Below are positions 19,711 to 33,000 of a DNA stretch of 64,000 nt, in pieces (within the stretch, counting starts at the first letter, position 1; every line of letters begins with the position of its first letter). Origin of the DNA: Volvox africanus (lineage: Eukaryota; Chlorophyta; Chlorophyceae; Chlamydomonadales; Volvocaceae); NCBI GenBank assembly GCA_030268105.1, contig BSDZ01000007.1, positions 52,226 to 116,225 on the forward strand. Direction: 5' to 3'. Under the pieces are notes generated by a model. That model did no database searches. It worked only from the letters and a program-made list of their open reading frames with translations, and was not told where the DNA came from. A program made the position numbers and the translations under genes.

Positions 19711-21068
19711 CTGGGAAAAGAAGATGAAGACACACGAGGCATGAGGCACGAGGCATGAGGCACGAGGCATGAGGCATAAGGCATGAGGCATGAGGCATGA
19801 GGCATGAGGGATGTGGCAAGTCACAGGAGGAGGAGAGCACGAGCAGGGAAGGGGAGTGACTGCGGACCTGGTCACAGGTAAAAAAGGAAAGTACGGACGG
19901 GATGGAGGGGAAGAGGATTTGGAAATCATTTGTCTCACGCAGTGACCCACACAGCTGGCGGGGCGGGGGAAGTTGTGTGGGGGGAAAGTGTATCGTTCAA
20001 TCCAGAGCTTTACATCGTTCAACATAAGCTCCCAGCTCTCAATCCTTTAAGTTGACAGTGCCTTGTCCAGGGCTTCCTTTGTTGCACGCTGCATGTCAAA
20101 CATCATGTTCGCAGAGGCTAAAGCTATGCGGGCGTGCGATATAGCACATCTTGATCACGATCGTCAGGACCCACGGGTCTGTGGGATCCAGGACGCGGTG
20201 ATTTCGATCTGCAAGCTGCATGTAACATGATTTTACTGAGGTCAAGTGCGCCTGATGTGTACCTCGTAAACCGAGCCCTGCGACAGGAGGACGTTTCCCA
20301 TCTGCGCTCCTTTCCCTCCTTCCCTCCTTCCCTCCTTCTTTTGTCAAGACGGGGGCGCTGCGGACCAGCCTGGGTGATGAACGGTAGCCCCTACGTTTTC
20401 GTGATTAGTAGCGGTCCCAAGAGTCCGGCACCCAACCGCAAGGGACAAGAAAATTCACATCACGTCCATAAATAAAAGCTTTTCAGCTTTCAAGGTAGAA
20501 TGCCTGCCTATAACGTTTCAATGGGTGGAGCCAAGCGGGGTTCAAAAACCAGCGCAAGGCGTCCCAGTAAGTCCCCCTATGCGTTATGACCAGCTGTACG
20601 CGGGATTTCATTCCTAACCGACTGATGACTGGCGAAAATATTTTATATCTGACGTGCGACCTCTGCAAAATGACTCGAGCTTTGGATCTGGCTACATGGT
20701 CTGTCTACACAGCTAGCATCCTTGGAGGCCAAACGTTCCCAAATAGCAAGAAATCTCTTTAAATACATAAAGTGCACAACCTCCAAGCCTACGTAAGCTA
20801 AGTAAGTATATCTTTCGTTTCACGGGGTATGCAGCAATGCACACACGGATGCGCGGGATAGGTGCCACTAAGGTCCACGCAAAAAGGAAAAGAATCGAAG
20901 ACCCAAAACTCTTTTCAAATCATTATCATTATCATAATCTACCATGTTAGATTGAGTTATATTCAATATAGATTGGGGAAATACTCGTGAAAGGTAATAC
21001 AATTTGAGTATTAAAGAATTGAGGTTTAGCGTTTTAGAGCAGGGGGAAAGAAGGGGATTCCCCCCGAT

Positions 21069-24000
21069 ATGGAGCAAATGGCAGGTGGACAACCGCAACC
21101 GTCGCCGCCGTGAAAGTCACATCGCCAGTACGGAATCGCGTTTGCTACGATGTATTTATACACCAATACATTATCCATATTTCACTTAGCTCCACTCGCT
21201 CACTCCAGCTAGCAATTCTGCATACAGTGCAGTGCTGATATAGTATACTGGCAACGAGCAAGCGCAAGCAAACATGGGTCTGCACCGACCTGCCTCTGGA
21301 TCTTTTCAACGACATGTTGGAAATGGTCGAGAGAATCGCTTCAATGAACCCAAATGGAAGCGGCGAGGTGTAGGGATTCTTTGGAAGTCCCAAGCAGTGC
21401 GGGACATGAGCGGACGCGAGGAAGGTCGGAAGGTGCGGCTGGAAGCTGGACCGAAGTTTGCTGTTCTTTAGTTCGAGGAAAATGAGCAGCACCTATACTT
21501 TATCAACTCCTTGCTGGTTAAACAGGTGTCCACAAAGCCGGCATCACTTTCGGCGGGGAACGTGGCGCAGCGATTGTCAGAGGTAGGGGCATTTTTCGGG
21601 CCGATGGGCATCAGTAATTTGGATCTCGTAGACAAGACCATCACACGCGTTTAACTGGGCAATTGTGAAGTTTTCACTGAGGTTGGTGCGTTCCAGGTGG
21701 ACATTCAAGTGACGAATTTTAATATTTTGCAACATGTTCACTCCTTTTTGTGTTTGGTATGTTCAGGACCTTACAAGGCTTTTTGCACGCTTACAACTGG
21801 ATGACGGCGACGAATGGATGGGCGCTGAACACTTGTCCAGGTTAGGAAATCTGATACGTGCCACGCTGCTGCAAGTTCTTAAGTAAGCTTACAATTCAAA
21901 AATATGAAGAATGAAAAAATAGAAAAGGACAAGGATATTAAGGCAAAGTCCAAATATATGGTTAATCCATGCCCATCACTGGCTAATATTACATGGAAGA
22001 TATATTTGCATAGCCAGGAAACCTCAATGTTTTAAATGTCCTATTTGTCATTTATGATATATCAAAATAAAAATGTATAAAGGACTGTAAATCCCCTCAG
22101 TATCCCAATGGATCACTCAATCTTCACTGATAATACTAAAAGAACGCAACGAATATTGTATTTCATCCCAAAAAATATTGATTCTCGTATTTATCTTATA
22201 AACCAACTTTTTTAGCCCCAGCAAAGAGCTTATGTATGAGCTCAAAGCTTCCTCCGCATTCAATGATTTGAGCACATACACATACACATACACATACACA
22301 TACGCATACACATACACAGAGATGGTTGAAAGCGGTTGTATGACATGCGACACTCGTGTCTTAGCGATTCCGACTTGCTTGAGTTGTATGACGTAGTGAA
22401 TTAGTGGGCGTTTGTTTTGGGTTGTCTACATTCCCACTATGAACGACGGCTTATCGATGGCTGGTTGACCGCCGCACAAACTTCGCTGCACATTATGGTC
22501 AACTTGGTTGCAGCTGCCAGCCCGTGGCGTGCGCCTCAGAGTTCGGCCCAAAGTGGAGCGACGACTGGAGCGACCCTTACGAACTAAGCGATCGGGCCAG
22601 CGCCCTTGAGCACAGCCTCAGGCGGCGTAGCATCTGCTCCGCTCAGTTCAGTTTGGACGCTGATGAAAGCCACTCCAGGTCAGTTTGACCCGCTGGGCTT
22701 TTGCGATCGCTCGAGTCCCTCCTTCACTTTGCAGTTGCCTGTTCATTTGATATCACGTCTGTCGACGTCAGTATATTCTCTTGTTCCTCTCTGATTTCCA
22801 GATCGGTAAAAGTGATCCCTCCTTCCGTGCGTTCTCATTGCAGCTGCACCGCCACATCGTCGCACGTCAAACTTGGTTCGGCCCTTCGTGCACTGGATGT
22901 ATCCGTGAGCAGCGAGCATACGGTGGAAGGGCCCTTAGGTGCCCCTCGCGCGTGCGCTGGCGGTGTCTCACGGCGGTTAGAGCAGTTACCTTGGGGAGCT
23001 GACTTTCTTCCCCCGTACATGAGCGCCTTCGGGGAAACCAGCGACGAGGTCAGCAGGGTCTGCGGCTTGCCGCCGGTGCCCTCGCTTATTACGTTGTCTG
23101 GGGACAACGAATCGTTTATCAGCACGGCGCCAGGCACCGCCGGCAATCCGTTGGTACTGGGCGACTCCTTCTCCCCGGCCAGGGCGCCGGCGATGGGCGT
23201 GGGCCTGGTCGCTGGAGGTCCTGGAGCGGACGCGACCCATATTGGTGCGGTGGCGCAGTGCTCTCCACTGCGCGGCGTGGTGAAGGTCCGCAAGACGGAG
23301 GTGTCCAACGAGGAGAAGATCGGCGAGGGCGCGTAAGTGATGAGACGGCGCCATGAGGGCGCGTGCCCCTATGTGTGCCCCTGGCTTAGCACCCTTGGTT
23401 ATCCCTTTTTACTGAGGATCGGCAGTCACTGCACTCACTGCTGTGAAGCTGCGACGTACAGCTGCTGTTGCTGCGTGCCTGCGAATGTTGTGAGCCTAAA
23501 TAAGTTTGGCCTTCGGCTGGGCCTTGCCTTGGCCCTCAGGTTCGGACAAGTCTCAAGGGCGGATGTATTCCCATACGGCGACGTGGCCATCAAGTGGATC
23601 AAGGTGGGTGTTTCGGAGCGCCCTGCGTGCGTAGGCTGGGTGGTAGGCGAGTGTAACGTTGCATGAAGGACACCAGAGTGTACGGACTGGTGTGGAATTG
23701 TGCGCGCTTCTTTGTCAGGTTATGGCGTGCGCCTGACAGAGCAAGTAAGTAAAATGTGAGGGCCCTATCCGCGTATTACAAATCCTCGGCACCTGATACT
23801 TCCACTGCTTCTCTAGCTTGGGGAGGGAGAAAGCGCTTCTCACCCGTACTGACTGGTTCCCAATCGGCGTATGGATACTGGAAGCGCGTTGCTCAGTTTG
23901 TTCAGAACTGCCCTTCTCCGTCCCGCGCAGCCGGAGCACATCGCCAAGCACTCGGATGCGTTCCTTGTTGAGGCCGACATTCTGGCCAACCTCAACCACC

Positions 24001-25011
24001 CGAATATCGTCCGCATGCTCGGTGTGGTCACCAGCCCGCCAGCCGGGGACACCACGGGCGACTGCAACGGCGGCGCCGCGACGGGTGTGTCGGATCCAGT
24101 CGTGGGGATCGTCACCGAGTTTGTGGGCAACGGGACCCTGGGACAGGTCGTGCGCTCGCCCAGCGGAAGGCTGTCAATGCGGCAATGCGCCCGGATTGCG
24201 CTGCAGGTAAGCGAGGTTGCCAGTTCCTCCACTTCTCCGAGTAGGCGCGGGGGGGGGATGTCAGGGTTGGCGTGAGGCCCTTCTTCTAGGCGGTGTAGGT
24301 TGTCTGGGTCTGTGTTACGTGCGAGTCATCTGTTGGGCCCACATGACCCTCACATCATCATGTGATCCACCCGCCCCCAGCAGTTCCCCAATTGGCGGAT
24401 AGTCGTTATCGGCCGCCCTCCAAGCCCCTCCCGCCTCCATTACTGCAGGGTGCCTTGTTACATCTGTACGGGTCGAGCCTGGCTCGGCGCGCTGCTCCCT
24501 GACTTGTGTGCATGTGTGCCTTCCCCTCACGCAGGTGGCCGTGGGGATGGCCTATCTCCACTCGCAGTCGCCCGCCATTGTGCATTTCGACTTGAAGCCC
24601 GAAAACGTGCTCATCCAAGGAGAGGGGGAGAACATGGTTGCCAAGGTCAGCTACCCGAGCAAGACTGTGTGTGTGTGTGTGGAGGAGTGGTAATGGGCCG
24701 GAAGGCCCCGCAGTGACATGGTGTCGTCTGGTCGTGTTAGGGTTTCGTCTGAATCTGGCAGCTGCGTTCGTGTCCGTGTATGCTTCTGTGTGCGTTTCCC
24801 GTGAATCATCGCCGTCTCACAGCTGCCGCCACCAACTCACCCCCACCGCCACTGGCTTCACGACATCTCACAGATTGCGGACTTCGGGCTGAGCAAGCGC
24901 AAGCACGGCAAGTACGTCTCCTGTCCTACGGCGGAGGTGGCGGGGGCGGGGGCGGAGGTTGGATGTGAACAAGTGCATGTGGACACCCCCCCCACTAAGG
25001 ACTGTTTCTGA
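21069..25011 (+). CDS. C-terminally truncated TKL/Raf-like kinase (unit 3)
   Basis: Same structure and junction as in unit 2. Exons: 21069-21109, 21244-21367, 21472-21582, 21767-21882, 22514-22678, 22802-23332, 23540-23603, 23931-24206, 24535-24645, 24874-25011. I noticed no base change from unit 2 within the gene. The final exon again breaks before APE, carries the G-rich filler at 24931-24953 and stops at 25009-25011. Confidence 0.7.
24931..24953. other. Deletion junction with G-rich filler (unit 3)
   Basis: Identical to the junction in unit 2, so the deletion predates the duplication of the short unit or was spread by conversion. Confidence 0.9.
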
Positions 25012-26035
25012 ATCACGCATCCAATGTGTATTGGATGTGTGGCCAATCACACATGCCGAGTGAGCCCATCTTCTGCCGTGAGGCTCACGAGTCTGTCAGT
25101 ATGTCGTGTGGCGTGCTTGGCACCAACTATAGTCTTGTGGCATCCCAGACTGCTGACCCCGCTACTCAGCCTCTGAGCCCCTTCAGAGCCATCTGGTGGT
25201 GGCGGCCAAGTGGTGGTGAAGCGGTCCACTTGCATCGTGGTGACCATGTACATGTAACATATATGTTCATTTTGTAACCTACGCACCTTCTGGTGGGAGC
25301 CATTCGTGGTTCTAGACTGTGCTTCCCGCGACCGTTCTTTGCCCCCGCCATTCTCTCTTCACCCTTCTCTTTTCCTACGCGCCCCTGACCCCGCGTCTTA
25401 ATCTGTGCCCCGCCTTCTTCTTTCACAACTGTGCCTTTTGACGCCCTTTCCGGTTTTTCTTCCCATTCCCCCATGCCGATGCCGTACCCTTCGACTGTCG
25501 TCCTGTCGTTTTCTGACACAGAAGTCCTCCCATCCTTCTTCCAAATTGTATTTATTACTTTCTGACCATTTCTTCGCTCCTTCTCTACGGCAAAACCCAA
25601 CGGCATAGTTTTCCTGGGGTGCACGGTTCAATAGCGTTGCTTTAACTGCCTTGGACCCGTCCTCTCACGTCTGCTTTTTCCTTGCCCTTACCCTTCTTCT
25701 TCCTCTCGCATGTGCATGTCCTTGACCTTTGCATGTTCTTGACCTTTGCATGTCCTTGACCTTTGCGGCTGCAACCGCACACCGCTGTCCCAGGTGCGTC
25801 CGCGTCAGACTGTGCACTTTGTTCAATGTGATTATTTCTCGTTCTTGTTCAAGCTGCTATAACAAACTTGCATAATAAGCTGGACGGTAGTATGGATGCA
25901 AGGCTATACTAAAAAATTAAAATAATTTAGTAAATTAGCAGAAAAAATAACTAAAAATAATGCAAGCAAAATACTGCTAGTTGCTATTCTTGCAGCTACG
26001 AGGTTTATCGAAGGAGCAGAGATCATTTTATTAGT

Positions 26036-26741
26036 TTATGGCGTATCTTCTGCATCTTCTTCAGCTAGTGAATATGTAATAGGTTTAGTTATTTCAACAC
26101 CCTTCTCCTTTAAATTTCCTATTGCTGAAGATAGCCCTTCTATTTGCTCGGGAAAAGCAACAGCAGACTTTTTTAAAATTGCCAAAACGATGTACACAAC
26201 TTTGTATATCGCTTTGTTTGATTCGCACGTGCGCGGGCTTCAGGGTAGTTTGGGCTGGTTTGGGGGGCTTTGGTTCGGGCGCTTTGTCTTCCTAAGAAAG
26301 GGTTGGGAGGTGTACGAGCATGACAGCACCAGCGGTCAGCTTTCAGATCTCGCGCTTCCCACTTTAATGAACCTAAGAATATTTACTTGGTACCTTTTCG
26401 CCACCACCAGCAGCAAGGTCAATAGCAAACTTTAATATGGATTCTATTGCCTTATCTTGGGCGTCTATTTGCGGCCTTGGCGGCTACCTAGTTTACGTTC
26501 AAACATTTTCACCTTCTCCTAACTTCTTGGACGGAGCTAGACGCCGTCTATTCGTCTCCTCCTTCCCTGTCCCTCCCTCCCTCCCTCCCTCCTACTTCAC
26601 ACCCCTTCTCTCCCTCCCGCCCTTCCTTCGTACCATAACCTTGGGAGCCGGTGCCCCCTTGTCACCGCTCCTCTTGGGAGAAGGCCACCGGAACTGAGTG
26701 GGACTAAGTTCTACCCTTTTTACAATTACGGCATCCCTCAT
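26036..26741 (-). CDS. Predicted small gene of unknown function (unit 3 copy)
   Basis: Exons 26741-26634, 26483-26394 and 26167-26036. No difference from the unit 1 copy noticed. Confidence 0.42.
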
Positions 26742-27299
26742 CTTGCCTGCCCTCCCTGCAAGGAGGTTCTTTCTCGCCGACTACAACCGAAGTGGATTAT
26801 GCCGCAGGGATTGTTACTTTGACTGCAATACAATTTGTATTAGGGTTTTAGAAGTCGTTATGTAAAACTTGCAGCAAACATGCCAAAAATCAGCGAAAAA
26901 ACAATAAGAAAAGACTGGCAGCACATAAAAAGGGTTTCAACGTAAAGGTTCCTTCAGCAGCACCGGTTTCCTGAGTCCCATCGTTGGGGAAATCCAGTCA
27001 ACTGCCTGAACCACCAAGTGCGGCTTCCGATGCCAATCTGCGCTACACAGCCACGCGAAGGTTGAAGCAATCTTTCAGGAAACCAAGCCAACGGCCAACC
27101 AGCAACGACCCAACTGTTAAACCGCTGAAGTTACATAACACAGCGATAATCCCTCCGACAAGCCACATGCCTGATGAGTCCGTGTGGGTTGGGTAACCTT
27201 ACTTGGATACTGACCCGGCTCGCGATCCCCTCTTCCCCTCCCCTCCCCTCCCCTTCCCTCCCCTCCCCTCCCCTCACCTTCCCTTCCCTCCCGTCCCGT

Positions 27300-28701
27300 T
27301 TAAACCTTATAAACATAAAAAACAATGGCCGCCAGCGCCACACACTCCGCCGCGTAAGCTGCCAAACCGAATGCCAACAACCGCCATTATCCCATCCAAC
27401 GAACCATCAGGGACAGGAGGCCCAACTTGACCACCAGGCCCCCGGACGCGAGGACTGTTAGCACGTGGGCCTTACGTGGACGAAGGAAGGCAGACAGGCA
27501 GAAGGAAACATCTCTTCTGGAATACGAATGCGAATGCGAATGCAGAAAGACCAACAAGGAGACTTTATAAAATATTGAAACACAATAACTGACGTTCTTA
27601 TACGACAACGCGGTTAATCTGGTACAATCGGTTGGTCTCTGGTTCTGTTTCTAATTGTACTGCACATCCGCTCGGTTCCCCCTTGCCCCTTACCCCGCCC
27701 CCGTGCCCTCCCTCGCCCCCCTTCCCACACCCTCCCTTCGCCCCCGCGATGCATAACATGAAAACACACACACACGCACGCGCGCACTTTAATGGGCCGT
27801 ACCTGATCTAAGGTGTTGAATCCCAGCTTGAACTGCAGGTACTGCATTAGTAATTCCCCAGCACCTTCCCACGTCATTGCCACCACAACCCAAATGGCGG
27901 CGATACGGCGGTAGAAAGATGAATGCCGAATCACCGACCAGGCGGTGGAAAGACCCAATAGCCTGTTACTGCCGCCGCCGTTGCCGTGACCGCCGCCGCC
28001 GTTGCCGTGACCGCCGCCGCCGTTGCCGTGACCGCCGCTGCCGCCGCCGTTGCCGTGACCGCCGCCGCCGTTGCCGTGACCGCCGCTGCCGCCGCCGTGA
28101 CCGCCGCTGCCGCCGCCGTGACCGCCACTGCCGCCGCCTCCACCTGCGCTGCTGCGCCGGGGCCGGCGACAATACGGCAACATCGTCTCCTCCTGATTGC
28201 CATCGCTTCCGGCGCAAGTGCTCACCCGGGTGTGGGGACAACACGCAGTGCCGTACACCGCGCATGCGCCAGGTACGCCAGCGTCCGCGTCGGCAGCCGC
28301 CGATGGCGCCGAGCCGCCGCTCATCAAGCGGCTTTGCGACGAAATCAACGACACCACCTCCGCGGCCGCTAGCGCTTCCGTCTTCTCCGTCACTAAGCGC
28401 TCCTGCTCGTCCTCCTCTTGTTCCACCTCCCTCCCTGCTCGCCTCCTGACGCCGCCGTCTGCCACCCCAAGCGGACTACCCTGGCCACATCCCACGGGTA
28501 TTGCGCTGTCGGTCAGTGGCGGAGGTGGCCAGCGGCCCCGGCGCGCATTCCGGGACAACCGCCACGAGATAAATCCACGTGACGGCGGTGAGTGCGATGC
28601 ATGTCCACAGGGCAGTCTTGACGGCGAGGTAGCCGCCGATGAGGGGCCCCGCCAGCATGCCGACTGAGAAGCATGACGTCAGATACCCCACAGCAGTGGC
28701 T
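27300..28701 (-). pseudogene. MFS-type transporter remnant (unit 3 copy)
   Basis: Same segments, with the TAA at 27387-27389. G to T at 28386 changes LVTAKTEAL to LVTEKTEAL in the loop, a variant shared with units 5 and 6. Confidence 0.58.
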
Positions 28702-30059
28702 CTGGGAAAAGAAGATGAAGACACACGAGGCATGAGGCACGAGGCATGAGGCACGAGGCATGAGGCATAAGGCATGAGGCATGAGGCATGAGGCATGAGG
28801 GATGTGGCAAGTCACAGGAGGAGGAGAGCACGAGCAGGGAAGGGGAGTGACTGCGGACCTGGTCACAGGTAAAAAAGGAAAGTACGGACGGGATGGAGGG
28901 GAAGAGGATTTGGAAATCATTTGTCTCACGCAGTGACCCACACAGCTGGCGGGGCGGGGGAAGTTGTGTGGGGGGAAAGTGTATCGTTCAATCCAGAGCT
29001 TTACATCGTTCAACATAAGCTCCCAGCTCTCAATCCTTTAAGTTGACAGTGCCTTGTCCAGGGCTTCCTTTGTTGCACGCTGCATGTCAAACATCATGTT
29101 CGCAGAGGCTAAAGCTATGCGGGCGTGCGATATAGCACATCTTGATCACGATCGTCAGGACCCACGGGTCTGTGGGATCCAGGACGCGGTGATTTCGATC
29201 TGCAAGCTGCATGTAACATGATTTTACTGAGGTCAAGTGCGCCTGATGTGTACCTCGTAAACCGAGCCCTGCGACAGGAGGACGTTTCCCATCTGCGCTC
29301 CTTTCCCTCCTTCCCTCCTTCCCTCCTTCTTTTGTCAAGACGGGGGCGCTGCGGACCAGCCTGGGTGATGAACGGTAGCCCCTACGTTTTCGTGATTAGT
29401 AGCGGTCCCAAGAGTCCGGCACCCAACCGCAAGGGACAAGAAAATTCACATCACGTCCATAAATAAAAGCTTTTCAGCTTTCAAGGTAGAATGCCTGCCT
29501 ATAACGTTTCAATGGGTGGAGCCAAGCGGGGTTCAAAAACCAGCGCAAGGCGTCCCAGTAAGTCCCCCTATGCGTTATGACCAGCTGTACGCGGGATTTC
29601 ATTCCTAACCGACTGATGACTGGCGAAAATATTTTATATCTGACGTGCGACCTCTGCAAAATGACTCGAGCTTTGGATCTGGCTACATGGTCTGTCTACA
29701 CAGCTAGCATCCTTGGAGGCCAAACGTTCCCAAATAGCAAGAAATCTCTTTAAATACATAAAGTGCACAACCTCCAAGCCTACGTAAGCTAAGTAAGTAT
29801 ATCTTTCGTTTCACGGGGTATGCAGCAATGCACACACGGATGCGCGGGATAGGTGCCACTAAGGTCCACGCAAAAAGGAAAAGAATCGAAGACCCAAAAC
29901 TCTTTTCAAATCATTATCATTATCATAATCTACCATGTTAGATTGAGTTATATTCAATATAGATTGGGGAAATACTCGTGAAAGGTAATACAATTTGAGT
30001 ATTAAAGAATTGAGGTTTAGCGTTTTAGAGCAGGGGGAAAGAAGGGGATTCCCCCCGAT

Positions 30060-33000
30060 ATGGAGCAAATGGCAGGTGGACAACCGCAACCGTCGCCGCC
30101 GTGAAAGTCACATCGCCAGTACGGAATCGCGTTTGCTACGATGTATTTATACACCAATACATTATCCATATTTCACTTAGCTCCACTCGCTCACTCCAGC
30201 TAGCAATTCTGCATACAGTGCAGTGCTGATATAGTATACTGGCAACGAGCAAGCGCAAGCAAACATGGGTCTGCACCGACCTGCCTCTGGATCTTTTCAA
30301 CGACATGTTGGAAATGGTCGAGAGAATCGCTTCAATGAACCCAAATGGAAGCGGCGAGGTGTAGGGATTCTTTGGAAGTCCCAAGCAGTGCGGGACATGA
30401 GCGGACGCGAGGAAGGTCGGAAGGTGCGGCTGGAAGCTGGACCGAAGTTTGCTGTTCTTTAGTTCGAGGAAAATGAGCAGCACCTATACTTTATCAACTC
30501 CTTGCTGGTTAAACAGGTGTCCACAAAGCCGGCATCACTTTCGGCGGGGAACGTGGCGCAGCGATTGTCAGAGGTAGGGGCATTTTTCGGGCCGATGGGC
30601 ATCAGTAATTTGGATCTCGTAGACAAGACCATCACACGCGTTTAACTGGGCAATTGTGAAGTTTTCACTGAGGTTGGTGCGTTCCAGGTGGACATTCAAG
30701 TGACGAATTTTAATATTTTGCAACATGTTCACTCCTTTTTGTGTGTGGTATGTTCAGGACCTTACAAGGCTTTTTGCACGCTTACAACTGGATGACGGCG
30801 ACGAATGGATGGGCGCTGAACACTTGTCCAGGTTAGGAAATCTGATACGTGCCACGCTGCTGCAAGTTCTTAAGTAAGCTTACAATTCAAAAATATGAAG
30901 AATGAAAAAATAGAAAAGGACAAGGATATTAAGGCAAAGTCCAAATATATGGTTAATCCATGCCCATCACTGGCTAATATTACATGGAAGATATATTTGC
31001 ATAGCCAGGAAACCTCAATGTTTTAAATGTCCTATTTGTCATTTATGATATATCAAAATAAAAATGTATAAAGGACTGTAAATCCCCTCAGTATCCCAAT
31101 GGATCACTCAATCTTCACTGATAATACTAAAAGAACGCAACGAATATTGTATTTCATCCCAAAAAATATTGATTCTCGTATTTATCTTATAAACCAACTT
31201 TTTTAGCCCCAGCAAAGAGCTTATGTATGAGCTCAAAGCTTCCTCCGCATTCAATGATTTGAGCACATACACATACACATACACATACACATACGCATAC
31301 ACATACACAGAGATGGTTGAAAGCGGTTGTATGACATGCGACACTCGTGTCTTAGCGATTCCGACTTGCTTGAGTTGTATGACGTAGTGAATTAGTGGGC
31401 GTTTGTTTTGGGTTGTCTACATTCCCACTATGAACGACGGCTTATCGATGGCTGGTTGACCGCCGCACAAACTTCGCTGCACATTATGGTCAACTTGGTT
31501 GCAGCTGCCAGCCCGTGGCGTGCGCCTCAGAGTTCGGCCCAAAGTGGAGCGACGACTGGAGCGACCCTTACGAACTAAGCGATCGGGCCAGCGCCCTTGA
31601 GCACAGCCTCAGGCGGCGTAGCATCTGCTCCGCTCAGTTCAGTTTGGACGCTGATGAAAGCCACTCCAGGTCAGTTTGACCCGCTGGGCTTTTGCGATCG
31701 CTCGAGTCCCTCCTTCACTTTGCAGTTGCCTGTTCATTTGATATCACGTCTGTCGACGTCAGTATATTCTCTTGTTCCTCTCTGATTTCCAGATCGGTAA
31801 AAGTGATCCCTCCTTCCGTGCGTTCTCATTGCAGCTGCACCGCCACATCGTCGCACGTCAAACTTGGTTCGGCCCTTCGTGCACTGGATGTATCCGTGAG
31901 CAGCGAGCATACGGTGGAAGGGCCCTTAGGTGCCCCTCGCGCGTGCGCTGGCGGTGTCTCACGGCGGTTAGAGCAGTTACCTTGGGGAGCTGACTTTCTT
32001 CCCCCGTACATGAGCGCCTTCGGGGAAACCAGCGACGAGGTCAGCAGGGTCTGCGGCTTGCCGCCGGTGCCCTCGCTTATTACGTTGTCTGGGGACAACG
32101 AATCGTTTATCAGCACGGCGCCAGGCACCGCCGGCAATCCGTTGGTACTGGGCGACTCCTTCTCCCCGGCCAGGGCGCCGGCGATGGGCGTGGGCCTGGT
32201 CGCTGGAGGTCCTGGAGCGGACGCGACCCATATTGGTGCGGTGGCGCAGTGCTCTCCACTGCGCGGCGTGGTGAAGGTCCGCAAGACGGAGGTGTCCAAC
32301 GAGGAGAAGATCGGCGAGGGCGCGTAAGTGATGAGACGGCGCCATGAGGGCGCGTGCCCCTATGTGTGCCCCTGGCTTAGCACCCTTGGTTATCCCTTTT
32401 TACTGAGGATCGGCAGTCACTGCACTCACTGCTGTGAAGCTGCGACGTACAGCTGCTGTTGCTGCGTGCCTGCGAATGTTGTGAGCCTAAATAAGTTTGG
32501 CCTTCGGCTGGGCCTTGCCTTGGCCCTCAGGTTCGGACAAGTCTCAAGGGCGGATGTATTCCCATACGGCGACGTGGCCATCAAGTGGATCAAGGTGGGT
32601 GTTTCGGAGCGCCCTGCGTGCGTAGGCTGGGTGGTAGGCGAGTGTAACGTTGCATGAAGGACACCAGAGTGTACGGACTGGTGTGGAATTGTGCGCGCTT
32701 CTTTGTCAGGTTATGGCGTGCGCCTGACAGAGCAAGTAAGTAAAATGTGAGGGCCCTATCCGCGTATTACAAATCCTCGGCACCTGATACTTCCACTGCT
32801 TCTCTAGCTTGGGGAGGGAGAAAGCGCTTCTCACCCGTACTGACTGGTTCCCAATCGGCGTATGGATACTGGAAGCGCGTTGCTCAGTTTGTTCAGAACT
32901 GCCCTTCTCCGTCCCGCGCAGCCGGAGCACATCGCCAAGCACTCGGATGCGTTCCTTGTTGAGGCCGACATTCTGGCCAACCTCAACCACCCGAATATCG

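Larger units (their letters stand above)
11738..20728. repeat. Tandem array unit 2 (short class, 8991 bp)
   Basis: Collinear with unit 1 up to the kinase activation segment at 15939, and again from about 15963 to the end. It lacks 2752 bp net: the kinase C-lobe, the second N-lobe and most of the G-rich tract. It carries the TCTTAG hexamer at about 13368-13373. The only difference from unit 3 that I noticed is one base in the MFS-like region (19395 G, 28386 T). Confidence 0.97.
20729..29719. repeat. Tandem array unit 3 (short class, 8991 bp)
   Basis: Same length and same deletion junction as unit 2 (junction at 24931-24953), so one deletion event was copied or shared. At 28386 it carries T where units 1, 2 and 4 carry G. 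That base is shared with units 5 and 6 and changes an Ala to Glu in the MFS-like loop frame. Confidence 0.97.
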
